From: Spirosoma montaniterrae
Lineage (GTDB): Bacteria; Bacteroidota; Bacteroidia; Cytophagales; Spirosomataceae
DNA length: 64,000 nucleotides
NCBI RefSeq assembly: GCF_001988955.1
Contig: NZ_CP014263.1
Location: 3,752,001 to 3,816,000 of the forward strand
Direction of reading: 5' to 3'
This document shows positions 8,407 through 16,713 of the stretch, piece by piece. A model generated the notes under the pieces. That model searched no databases and was not told the origin of the DNA. It saw only the letters and a list, made by a program, of their open reading frames with translations. Each line of letters starts with the position of its first letter. Positions within the stretch are counted from its first letter, which is position 1. The position numbers and the translations under genes are program-made.

Positions 8407-10350
8407 ATGAAAAGACTACTGTTTTGGTTCTTATTGTCTGGCACCCTTGCCCTTGCCCAACCGACAAAGCCCGTTAGCACCTCGGCTATCGCCAATTTGG
8501 TGTTGAACAAAGGGCTGAACACGGTAGACATGGGTGCGTACCCAGGCAGTTTGCTGATGCAAAGCATGAGCGAACTGGCGGTGAATCAGGGCGGGCCGGA
8601 GTTACTCTCGCAAACCCTCGACCTGTTCGCACTTTACAAGCAAAACCGCATCAAAGGCCGGGGGTCGGCCATTAGCTACGAGGCTGGGGGCAGCGGGGCA
8701 GCGTACCTGACGTACCTGAAAAAATCGGCGGTCCTGACCGAGCAGGTAGCCACCACCGCCGAGAAGATGATGCAGAAACAGACGCGCTCGAAAGACGGCA
8801 TCATGACGGCGGGCTGGCTCAAAGACCCCAACGAGCAGGTGTTTATCGACATGGCGTTTGCCGTAACACCCTACCTGCTCTACAGCGGGTTGGCCCTAAA
8901 CAAGCCCGCCTACGTCGACATGGCCGTTTCGCAAACCCTTGACTTATTCAAGATTTTGCACGACCCCGCCACGGGCCTCATCCATCAAGGCCGGGGGTTC
9001 ACGGGCAAGGGCAGCATCTCGGAAGATAACTGGAGCCGGGGCAACGGCTGGGGATCGCTGGCCCTGGCCAGTCTGGTACGCGACCTACCCGATGCACACC
9101 CCCGCAAAAAAGACGTAAACGCGCTGGCCAGGCAGTTCTTCACGGCGGTGCTGAAACACCAGAACGCCGAGGGATTGTGGCATCAGGAAATGAGCGACCC
9201 CAACACGTTTGTCGAAACGTCGGGCAGTGGGTTGCTGCTCTACGGGCTGGGCATTGCCATCGAGAAAAAGATCATTTCTAAAAACAAACAAGCTGATTTT
9301 CAGCGCGGACTGAGTGGATTGCTGGCCTACATCGGACCCGACGGGTCGGTGGGGAGCGTGTGCGGGCCGTGTTTGTGTCCGGGCAAAGGCACCAAAGCCG
9401 ATTACGCCCAAAAGGTCGGCCAATACAACGACGCGCACGGCTTCGGGCCGGTGGTGCTGGCCTTCGCGCAGGCCCTCCGGCTGGGAATCAGGGAGGTCGT
9501 ACCAACCCAACCGCCGGGCCGCTACGTCATACCCGATACAACCCTCCGCAAGCCCCAAACGTACATTCGGTACATGCCCGAAGCCAACGGCAACATTCTT
9601 TGGGAAAACGACCGGGTGGCGTTTCGGGTCTATGGTCCGCCCGTGAAAGACCGCGTCAGCAGCGGCATCGACGTGTGGACAAAATCAGTCGATTACCCCA
9701 TCATCGACAAGTGGTATCGGCAGAATGCCGCCGGGAAAGAATACCATCAGGACTGGGGCGAGGGCTGCGATTTTTTCCACGTCGGGTTTGGGCGGGGCAA
9801 CGGCGGCACGGCTATCTGGCAAGACGGCAAGCCCTACATTTCGCAACCCTACACCACCCACCGGATTCTGAGAAATTCGCCCGAAGAAATCGAGTTCGAG
9901 CTGGTCTATGCGCCCTGGGAAGTGGATGGTGGTTCGGCAGGAAAGTATAGAGTGTCAGAGCGCAAGACCATCAGCATGACGATGGGAACGTACCTGTTCA
10001 AGGTGATCAGCACGTTCGAGACCGACTACAAAGGCCCGCTAACGGTTGGCATCGGTATTTCCTTCGCCGGCATGCCGGAGGTAATCACCAACGCACAAAC
10101 CGGTACGCTCACCGGCTGGGAATCGTACTTGCCCAAAAACGGCGAACTCGGCACCACCGTGATCACGAATCCAGCCCTGGTGCAAGGGTATGCCACGGTC
10201 GGGAAAGAACAGTTTATGCTCGTCAACGCGAAGGCGGGGCAACCCATCACGTACTACGTTGGCGCAGGCTGGAGCAAGAGTCCCACCATCAAAACCAAGC
10301 AAGACTGGCTCGACTATATAAAGAATGAAATACCGAAACTGAGTTTTTGA
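8407..10350 (+). CDS. GH105-type unsaturated uronyl hydrolase fused to DUF4861
   Basis: A 647-residue exported protein; the start at 8407 opens a signal peptide (MKRLLFWFLLSGTLALAQ), while a start at 8347 would lie in the repeat. The N-terminal half is an (alpha/alpha)6 barrel of the GH88/GH105 kind, with 'FIDMAFAVTPYLLYSG' holding the likely catalytic Asp148 and the typical WSRGNGWGSLAL block. These enzymes hydrate the double bond left by polysaccharide lyases and release the terminal sugar. The C-terminal half from about residue 385 (YIRYMPEANGNILWENDRVAFRVYG split over two strands, DWGEGCDFFHVG) matches DUF4861. This fusion places lyase products, so uronic acid, in the target glycan. Confidence 0.85.
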   Translation: MKRLLFWFLLSGTLALAQPTKPVSTSAIANLVLNKGLNTVDMGAYPGSLLMQSMSELAVNQGGPELLSQTLDLFALYKQNRIKGRGSAISYEAGGSGAAYLTYLKKSAVLTEQVATTAEKMMQKQTRSKDGIMTAGWLKDPNEQVFIDMAFAVTPYLLYSGLALNKPAYVDMAVSQTLDLFKILHDPATGLIHQGRGFTGKGSISEDNWSRGNGWGSLALASLVRDLPDAHPRKKDVNALARQFFTAVLKHQNAEGLWHQEMSDPNTFVETSGSGLLLYGLGIAIEKKIISKNKQADFQRGLSGLLAYIGPDGSVGSVCGPCLCPGKGTKADYAQKVGQYNDAHGFGPVVLAFAQALRLGIREVVPTQPPGRYVIPDTTLRKPQTYIRYMPEANGNILWENDRVAFRVYGPPVKDRVSSGIDVWTKSVDYPIIDKWYRQNAAGKEYHQDWGEGCDFFHVGFGRGNGGTAIWQDGKPYISQPYTTHRILRNSPEEIEFELVYAPWEVDGGSAGKYRVSERKTISMTMGTYLFKVISTFETDYKGPLTVGIGISFAGMPEVITNAQTGTLTGWESYLPKNGELGTTVITNPALVQGYATVGKEQFMLVNAKAGQPITYYVGAGWSKSPTIKTKQDWLDYIKNEIPKLSF

Positions 10351-10353
10351 ACT

Positions 10354-10450
10354 ACCCCACCCCAACCCCTCCCCGTTAGGGAGGGGCTTCGGACTCGGCC
10401 CTTTAGCGGAGCATTAGCCCCTCCCTAACGGGGAGGGGTTGGGGTGGGGT
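10354..10450. repeat. Family A 97-bp palindromic element, copy with conserved loop
   Basis: Perfect 35-bp inverted arms (10354-10388 and 10416-10450) enclose a 27-base loop. The loop is 23/27 identical to the reverse complement of the loop at 24717-24743, so the two elements are inverted copies of one unit. It begins 3 bases after the GH105 stop and ends 15 bases before the symporter start. Confidence 0.93.
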
Positions 10451-10465
10451 AACAACTGAACCACT

Positions 10466-12202
10466 ATGAATCAACTCCAAACCCTCGACTATGCGGCCAT
10501 TGTGCTGTACATGGTCATGATGTCGGGCATCGGCATTTTTCTGGGCCGGTTCGTCAAGAACATCAACGATTACTTCAAGGGCGGTAGCGGGGTGTCGTGG
10601 GTGGCAGGCGGCATCAGCAACTTCATGACCAAGTTCAGCACGTTCATCTTCGTGGCCTATGCCGGCATCGCCTACTCCGACGGGCTGATTGCCATTACGG
10701 TCATCTGGAGTACCGTGTTCCCGTCGCTGATTGCCATTGGCTTGTTTGCCAAACGCTGGAAACGGGCGGGCATCATGAGTCCCGTGGAGTTTCTGGAGAC
10801 CCGCTATAACGCCCCCATCCGGCAGTTGTTCTCGTGGAGTGGCGTGGTCTTCAAACTCCTCGACGACATGATTAAGCTGTATTCCATCGGGCTGTTCATC
10901 ACGGCGGCTTCGGGGATGCCGTTCGAGACCGCCGTGATCGGCTGCGGCATCGTCGTGACGCTCTACACCGTGGTGGGCGGTTTTTGGGCCGTTATCGTCA
11001 CCGACGTGGTGCAGTTCGTGATCCTCTTTTTTGCCACGCTGATTCTGGTGCCGCTGGCGTACAATGCCGCTGGTGGGCTGGAAAACATGCAGGCCGTGAT
11101 TCCGCAGAACATGACGTGGTTCAACGGTAAAAAAGGCATCCCGATCTGGCTCGTTACGTACTACATCCTGCTCATCATCCGGTATCTGGGCAACTGGACG
11201 TTCATCCAACGGTTCTACAGTGCCAAAACCGAAACCGACGGGCAGAAATTAGCCGCGCTCTCGGCCTTCTTTTTCTTTCTCTTCCCCGTCATTTTCCTGT
11301 TCCCGCCGTTGGCCGCACGGGTCATTCTACCTGACCTGAAGAACCCCGAAATGGCCTACGTCAGCCTGTGCGTGAAGCTCTTGCCATCGGGCATTATGGG
11401 GCTGATGATGGCCGCGATGTTTGCCGCTACGATGTCGGTGCTCAGTGCCGAATACAACGTAACGGCCAGCGTCCTGACCCGCGACATCTATCAGCGCGTG
11501 TTTCGGCCCAATGCCAGTGGCAAAGAAAGCCTGCTCGTGGGTCGGCTGATGACGTTGCTCGTGGGCGGAATCGTCACGGTCGGGGCGTTGTTTGTGGCTG
11601 GATTCGGGGGGGCGTTCGAGGCCAACAAGCTGCTGGCGGGCATTTTTGCCGTGCCGATGATCGTGCCCGTCATTGTGGGCGTGCTGATGGCCAAACCGCA
11701 ACCCTGGGGCGCGTTGGTGACGCTCTTTGGCGGCATCGCGCTGGGCTTCCTGATGCATGTTTTCTTCGTCAAAAACGACTACTTCCAGCTTGCTCCGGGC
11801 GTAATCGAAGAAGTACGTTGGGCAATTGCCACGCTGGTCGAAATCGCGTTTTGCTTCGGGATATTTATCGTGTCGGGCTACTTTAAATCAGCCGATGTGG
11901 CCTACAATGAGCGCGTGGCCGCTTTTTTCCGCAAGCTCACGGTTCCGTTCGTTCCGGCTAAAGAAAGCAAAAATGATGATGCCTTTGCTGATGCCATCCA
12001 ACTCATGTACGGCATCGCCTTCGGGCTTACGGGCACTATGTTCGTCATCATGGGTTTCCCTTCGCGGGCTATGCTCAGCGGGCAATTGGCCCTCGGTGCG
12101 GGGTGTGTCTGTCTGCTGTTCTCGGCTATCCTCTGGTATCGTGCCAGAGCGGCCAAACGCCTGCAAACGAAACAAACGGCTCTTCGTGAATTAACCGACT
12201 AA
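10466..12202 (+). CDS. Sodium/solute symporter (SSS family), copy 1
   Basis: An inner-membrane protein of 578 residues with about 13-14 hydrophobic segments and an SSS pattern: an N-terminal YAAIVLYMVMMSGIGIFLGR helix, YFKGGSGVSWVAGGISNFMTKFST as the glycine-rich first repeat, and 'GFWAVIVTDVVQF'. Members carry sugars, uronates, sialic acid or amino acids with sodium. Its position between secreted hydrolases and catabolic enzymes suggests uptake of the mono- or disaccharide they release. There is no signal sequence and the ATG at 10466 follows the palindrome closely. It resembles the 25846 gene only at family level. Confidence 0.9.
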   Translation: MNQLQTLDYAAIVLYMVMMSGIGIFLGRFVKNINDYFKGGSGVSWVAGGISNFMTKFSTFIFVAYAGIAYSDGLIAITVIWSTVFPSLIAIGLFAKRWKRAGIMSPVEFLETRYNAPIRQLFSWSGVVFKLLDDMIKLYSIGLFITAASGMPFETAVIGCGIVVTLYTVVGGFWAVIVTDVVQFVILFFATLILVPLAYNAAGGLENMQAVIPQNMTWFNGKKGIPIWLVTYYILLIIRYLGNWTFIQRFYSAKTETDGQKLAALSAFFFFLFPVIFLFPPLAARVILPDLKNPEMAYVSLCVKLLPSGIMGLMMAAMFAATMSVLSAEYNVTASVLTRDIYQRVFRPNASGKESLLVGRLMTLLVGGIVTVGALFVAGFGGAFEANKLLAGIFAVPMIVPVIVGVLMAKPQPWGALVTLFGGIALGFLMHVFFVKNDYFQLAPGVIEEVRWAIATLVEIAFCFGIFIVSGYFKSADVAYNERVAAFFRKLTVPFVPAKESKNDDAFADAIQLMYGIAFGLTGTMFVIMGFPSRAMLSGQLALGAGCVCLLFSAILWYRARAAKRLQTKQTALRELTD

Positions 12203-12214
12203 TCAAATACAACC

Positions 12215-12915
12215 ATGAATTACCTCGAAAACAAAGTCATTTTCATCACGGGTGCAGCCAGCGGTATTGGCCGGGCCACGGCTAACGTGCTGCTCGAACA
12301 AGGCGCGAAGGTGTTCGATTTCAGCCTCAAAGACCGCCTGGCCGACGAACACCCCAACGGTTCGGTGCAGTCGTTCAACGGCGATGTGGGTAATGAAAGC
12401 GACGTGCAGGCTGCGTTTAAGCACTGTGTCGAGGCCTTCGGAACGGTCGATATCCTCATCAACAACGCCGGGTTGGGCATTCCACCCCCGACGTGTCTGA
12501 AACCGATCTAGCCACCTACGAACGCATGGTGAACACCAACATGCGGGGTGTGTTCCTCTGCAACCGCGAAGCCGTGCGGCTGATGAAGCCCAAACAGAGC
12601 GGCCATGTCGTAACGCTGGTGTCGATGGCCGGGCAGCGTACCAACCCCGGTGCGCCCATCTATTGTGCCTCGAAGTTTGGCGCACGGGGCCTGAGCAGCG
12701 GGTTAGCCGACCAGGTTCTGAAACTGGGTATTAAAGTAACGGAAGTAAACCCCGGCCCCGTCGATAGCAATTATTGGGGCGACCGGGCCGTTGCCCGCGA
12801 GAAGTTCCTGAAAGTGGACGATGTAGCCCGCACCATTGCCTTTGTGCTGAATCAACCCGACTACATGGTGATTCGGGAAATCAATTTTGACAACATGAAA
12901 TTCTTAGCCGCATGA
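12215..12915 (+). pseudogene. SDR-family oxidoreductase with a one-base frameshift
   Basis: Residues from both frames join into one short-chain dehydrogenase of about 233 residues. The first part (from ATG 12215) has the NAD-binding VIFITGAASGIGRATA motif and NNAG; the second has the YCASKFGARG active-site Tyr and Lys and the NPGPVDSNYWG block. The frame breaks in the run of five C at 12485-12489; a sixth C would restore PPPDVSETDLATY. The gene is 12 bases after the symporter and overlaps the RraA-type gene by 4 bases. A role such as oxidation of a sugar or a 2-keto-3-deoxy acid is inferred. It is either a true recent mutation or a homopolymer sequencing error. Confidence 0.88.
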
Positions 12916-13652
12916 GCACTAAACCACACGCCAACGGGAAAGACACGGCTGTCCAACTCGCCCCAACCCGCCCCGAAACACCCGGATCGTCGGTCTATCC
13001 TGTCTCGATTGCCGAGATGCGTGAACGCTACCTGAAGCTCTACACGGGGGCCGTCAACGATGTGCTGCGCTTCACCTACAAGATGCAGACCACCTGCCTA
13101 CCGGCCCATTTCGCCCCCCTGCGCGAGGGTATGAAACTGGCCGGGCAAGCCTTCACGGTGAAAGGTGCTCCCGACATCACGACCGACGGCGAAATGGAAA
13201 CCCGCGCCCGGATGCTCGAAACGTTGCACGAAGATTCGGTCGTGATTTGGGACTGCACCGGCGACACCGTAACGGCCCAATGGGGCGAGGTGATGACGAT
13301 GGCCGCCCAACGCATTGGTTGCCGGGGGGCCGTTATCAACGGTATTCGCGACACCCAGGCCATTCTGGACCTGGGCTTTCCAGTATTTTATCAGTACAAA
13401 ACCAACACCGGTATGATGGGCCGGTTCCGGCTCTACCACTACCAGAAACCCATCCTGATGGGCGACGTAGTGGTGGAACCCGGCGACTGGATTTTCGGCG
13501 ACATCGACGGGGTAATTTCGATCCCCAAGGCCATTGCCTACGACGTACTGCTTGCTGCCGAGAAGATTCTGGACCGAGAAGTGGTCATCCGCGACATGGT
13601 AGAAAGCGGCATGAAACCCACCGACGTCGTGAAAAACGGCGGGTATTTCTGA
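12912..13652 (+). CDS. RraA-family protein, possible aldolase or decarboxylase
   Basis: A 246-residue soluble protein of the RraA/HMG-CHA aldolase fold. The INGIRDTQAI motif (Arg146-Asp147) is the metal- and substrate-binding signature, and 'GDWIFGDIDGVISIPKA' is the second conserved block. The N-terminal 30 residues are a low-complexity extension not usual in the family. The start overlaps the SDR stop (ATGA), so the two are co-translated. In such a catabolic operon it more probably cleaves or decarboxylates a keto acid than regulates RNase E. The reaction is inferred; the fold assignment is strong. Confidence 0.85.
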   Translation: MSTKPHANGKDTAVQLAPTRPETPGSSVYPVSIAEMRERYLKLYTGAVNDVLRFTYKMQTTCLPAHFAPLREGMKLAGQAFTVKGAPDITTDGEMETRARMLETLHEDSVVIWDCTGDTVTAQWGEVMTMAAQRIGCRGAVINGIRDTQAILDLGFPVFYQYKTNTGMMGRFRLYHYQKPILMGDVVVEPGDWIFGDIDGVISIPKAIAYDVLLAAEKILDREVVIRDMVESGMKPTDVVKNGGYF

Positions 13653-13666
13653 TTTACATGGCCCGT

Positions 13667-13789
13667 GTAGAGACGCAAGATTTTGCGTCTCATCGCCGGA
13701 CGGTTTTCATGCGTCAGCAATTCGCGTGAAAAATTGCTGACGCATCATCATTGCTGACGCGCCTGAGCCGCAAAATCTTGCGGCTCTAC
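13667..13789. repeat. Family C composite palindrome with three nested hairpins
   Basis: The outer arms (13667-13691 and 13765-13789) match over 25 bases with two mismatches. Each arm is also a hairpin by itself, and the two mismatched positions pair with each other inside each arm (A-T in the left arm, C-G in the right). The centre holds a 12-bp inverted repeat (13711-13722 with 13732-13743) built on GCGTCAGCAA, and another TTGCTGACGC at 13751-13760. It fills the gap between the RraA-type and heparinase-type genes. Confidence 0.9.
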
Positions 13790-13814
13790 AGTGCGATCAA
13801 ACAAAAAACACAAC

Positions 13815-15896
13815 GTGGAAAACACAACAGCCAGTAGTTGCTTTCTGTCCAGTTTGGAACGTCAGAAGATCAAAGATCTGATAGCCGATGGCGATCCGCT
13901 GCTGTGTCAGTTCAGGGCGGCTTTGCACGAGCGGGTATATGCTCGTGTGGCTACGAAGGGATTGCTGGGGCCAGATGCCACAACCGCCTGGTACTACCCG
14001 GCGGCTGAATACCTTTCGGATGCGGCTATGCTGTACACGCTGGAACCGGAGGAGAGGTTGGCGAACTGGCTCCGCACAGTCGCGCTCGACATTGCCCGCA
14101 CGTCGGCCTACGACTGGGCCGGGCCTGCCTTCCGCGACCACAAGGAGCCGCTGACGGGCCATCTCGAAACGGCGCACCTGTGCTGGGCATTGGCTGCGGT
14201 ATATGACCTGGCCAAAGACGCTTTTTCGGAGTCAGAACAAGCCGAAATCCGGCAGGCACTGGCCGAAAAAGGCATTGCGCTCTGTCGCCAGTGGATCGCC
14301 AAAAATAACCATCTGGCTAACTGGCGAGGCATCCTGACGTCAGGCGTGGTAGTGGCCGCTGCCGTGTTGGGAGATCAAGACACTTTAGACGAATACATAC
14401 CAGAACTGGTCCGTTGTGCCCTCGCGTTCCAGCCCGACGGTTCCTACGGCGAATCGCTGCAATACGGCAATTACCTGGCTTATGCGCTCACGTTGGGCTA
14501 CGAATCGCTCTGCCGGACGTACCCGGAACGGGCCGCTCAACTCGATGTGTCTACCTACGGGCGTGGGCTGCACTGGATGGTCAGCAGTCTGTTTTATCAA
14601 AAGCCGATGGGCGGTAGCTGGGGGACGGAACCCCGCGCCCGTGCCGCCAATTTCAACGACAGCGCGGCCATTTACCGGCCATCGGGCGACGTACTGCTGC
14701 ACCTCGCAGCCCGGAGCAACGTACCTGACGAGCGCGGATTAGCCCGTTATCTATTTGAGACGTACTACGCAACGGTGCCGACGCAGGGGCCGCACGACCT
14801 GGCTACGTTCGGGATGGTCAACGACTGGGGTTTTCTGACGCTGCCGTTGTTAACCCACGAAAGCCAATCAATTAGCCCTAAAGAAGCAGATTTACCGCTC
14901 ACGCATTCGTTCAGCAACGGTCATGCGTTCTTGCGCGATGTCTGGGATGGACGTACCATCGTGGCCATCAACGGCGGGGGCGACCCGCTGCATGGCCCGG
15001 GCCACCTTCACGGCGACCTGAACAGTTTTATCCTCGTCCACAACCGCGAACGGCTGCTCGTTGACCCCGGCCATAGCTGTTACCGCAACCTGATTCACGG
15101 CCTCGAAAGCAGCACCCAAACCCACAACACCTGCACGTTTCTCGTGGAAGCGGAGAGCCTGGGTTTGCAGGAAGACAAAGCCAAAGCCACCGTGTTGGAG
15201 CAACGGAGCGTATTACCCCGCCGACTCATCACCAACGGCGTTCCCGGCCCACCCATTGACCGGGGCAATCGGCGGTTATCGGTTGACAGGCAGGACGTAG
15301 TGAGCGTTGTTGGGGCCGAAATTAGCCAGGCTTGTGGGGCACCCATTCAGCACTTTAGCCGGTTCTGGTTGTTAGCCGGTAGCCACGTGTTGTTCGTCGT
15401 AGATCGGATCGAGGCAAGCCAACCGGTCACGACTATCTGGAACTGGCTGGTCAACAACCGCGACGGGAAAGCGCAAGTGAACACGAGCAACGTACCCGGA
15501 GCAACGCACCTGACTGTCAGACGAAACGAAGCTGGCATGAAGCTCTTTCACGGGAGCAACGGCACGCTCGGCCATCCCGTTTATGGGTACGTGCATGATG
15601 CCTACCACGTCGAACCAGCAAATCGGGGCGCAGGTCGGCCCGGTTCGGGTTTGCTCTACCGCTGGACTGAACCGGCCCCACTGCAAACCCGCACGGTCGT
15701 CCACGCCATCGCCCTCGACGAAGCTCACCGGATCGATACCTGGCAATTACGTACCGAACCCAACCGCTACACGCTCACCAACGGCCACAAGCAGTGGACA
15801 CTCGAAACGGGTACTAACCTGTACCGACTCGTTTCGGGCCACGGACGCGTGTGGACAGTCGCCAGCGAGAACGACCGATGGACACTACAATATTGA
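13815..15896 (+). CDS. Heparinase II/III-family lyase, apparently cytoplasmic
   Basis: About 693 residues. An N-terminal (alpha/alpha) toroid (residues about 50-330, including NNHLANWRGI) precedes a heparinase II/III beta-sandwich with the signature GPGHLHGDLNSFIL, 'LLVDPGHSCYR' and THNTCTF, which carry the expected catalytic His and Tyr. Members cleave uronate-containing polymers by beta-elimination. There is no signal peptide, so it may act on imported oligosaccharides, or export is by another route. No ATG fits; GTG 13815 is preferred because the GTG at 13791 abuts the upstream palindrome. The last 19 bases overlap the next gene. Confidence 0.82.
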   Translation: MENTTASSCFLSSLERQKIKDLIADGDPLLCQFRAALHERVYARVATKGLLGPDATTAWYYPAAEYLSDAAMLYTLEPEERLANWLRTVALDIARTSAYDWAGPAFRDHKEPLTGHLETAHLCWALAAVYDLAKDAFSESEQAEIRQALAEKGIALCRQWIAKNNHLANWRGILTSGVVVAAAVLGDQDTLDEYIPELVRCALAFQPDGSYGESLQYGNYLAYALTLGYESLCRTYPERAAQLDVSTYGRGLHWMVSSLFYQKPMGGSWGTEPRARAANFNDSAAIYRPSGDVLLHLAARSNVPDERGLARYLFETYYATVPTQGPHDLATFGMVNDWGFLTLPLLTHESQSISPKEADLPLTHSFSNGHAFLRDVWDGRTIVAINGGGDPLHGPGHLHGDLNSFILVHNRERLLVDPGHSCYRNLIHGLESSTQTHNTCTFLVEAESLGLQEDKAKATVLEQRSVLPRRLITNGVPGPPIDRGNRRLSVDRQDVVSVVGAEISQACGAPIQHFSRFWLLAGSHVLFVVDRIEASQPVTTIWNWLVNNRDGKAQVNTSNVPGATHLTVRRNEAGMKLFHGSNGTLGHPVYGYVHDAYHVEPANRGAGRPGSGLLYRWTEPAPLQTRTVVHAIALDEAHRIDTWQLRTEPNRYTLTNGHKQWTLETGTNLYRLVSGHGRVWTVASENDRWTLQY

Positions 15897-16276
15897 TTAT
15901 CAAGGGGATCGACCACCCGGCAGTAGCCGCCAACGACGTAGATGAACTCGCCGATTGGTACTGCGCAATGTTCGGTTACGAGAAGTGGTTCCGCCACGAC
16001 AAGCCGGTCTGGATGCTCCGCGCCCCCGACGGTACGCTGCTCGAAGTGATGCCTAAAGACGACACCGCCCGGCCCACGCGTACCACCTGGACACCCGGTT
16101 GGTCGCACCTCGCCCTGCGCGTCGAAGACATCGACAAAGCCATCGCCTTTCTTGACACGCAACAGGTGACGTGGGGTGGCGACATCATCAACGCCATCGG
16201 GGGCGGGCGCGTCCGCAACCTCTTCGACCCCGACGGCAACATGCTCCAGATTCTGGAACGACCAATCACTCAATAA
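15878..16276 (+). CDS. VOC-family (glyoxalase-fold) protein, first of a tandem pair
   Basis: A 132-residue metal-binding VOC domain. The ATG at 15878 overlaps the end of the lyase gene and aligns with the start of the neighbour at 16279. Conserved blocks are GIDHPAVAANDVDELADWY, 'GWSHLALRVEDIDKAI' and NLFDPDGNMLQILE; His9, His in GWSHLA and the final Glu are candidate metal ligands. VOC proteins include epimerases, isomerases, dioxygenases and glyoxalases. A catabolic step on a sugar-derived intermediate is plausible from the operon but not demonstrable. Confidence 0.85.
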   Translation: MDTTILIIKGIDHPAVAANDVDELADWYCAMFGYEKWFRHDKPVWMLRAPDGTLLEVMPKDDTARPTRTTWTPGWSHLALRVEDIDKAIAFLDTQQVTWGGDIINAIGGGRVRNLFDPDGNMLQILERPITQ

Positions 16277-16278
16277 GC

Positions 16279-16674
16279 ATGACAAATCCCTTCAAAATCA
16301 GAGGTCTTGACCATCCGGCGGTAGCCGCCAACAACGTAGACGAACTCGCCGACTGGTATTGCACGGTGCTGGGATACGAACGTCATTTTCGGGACGACCG
16401 CCCTATTTGGCTCCTGAAAGCCGAAGACGGCACTATTCTCGAAATTCTTCCCAAAGACAACAACCCGCGCCCCGTCCGCACGAATCTCACGCCCGGCTGG
16501 TCGCATGTCGCCTTCAAGGTCGACGACATCGAAGCTGCCATCGAACACCTCGACAGCCACCATATCAAGTGGTCGAGCGTACTGTCGCCCGCAACGGGTG
16601 GTGGTCGGGTACGTACCTTCTTCGACCCCGAAGGCAATGTTTTACAGATTTTACAACGCGACGCCAACCTGTAG
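16279..16674 (+). CDS. VOC-family protein, second of a tandem pair
   Basis: A 131-residue paralogue of the preceding protein, separated by 2 bases. GLDHPAVAANNVDELADWY, 'GWSHVAFKVDDIEAAI' and FFDPEGNVLQILQ align without gaps. The last residue that aligns with a metal-ligand Glu is Gln here (LQILQ against LQILE), so one ligand may be lost or shifted. The protein ends where a family C hairpin begins, and the TAG stop is part of the hairpin. The pair probably arose by tandem duplication; they may form a heterodimer. Confidence 0.85.
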   Translation: MTNPFKIRGLDHPAVAANNVDELADWYCTVLGYERHFRDDRPIWLLKAEDGTILEILPKDNNPRPVRTNLTPGWSHVAFKVDDIEAAIEHLDSHHIKWSSVLSPATGGGRVRTFFDPEGNVLQILQRDANL

Positions 16675-16698
16675 AGACGCATAGTAATGCGTCTCTAC
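16671..16698. repeat. Family C hairpin overlapping a stop codon
   Basis: A perfect 12-bp stem (GTAGAGACGCAT and its complement) with loop AGTA. The stop codon of the VOC gene (16672-16674) is bases 2-4 of the element. The next gene starts 15 bases after it. Confidence 0.88.
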
Positions 16699-16713
16699 AA
16701 AAGACCAATAATT

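Noticed and set aside
12485..12489. Programmed frameshift in the SDR gene
   Set aside because: No slippery heptamer, downstream pseudoknot or shifted stop arrangement is visible; a plain one-base loss in a homopolymer explains it.
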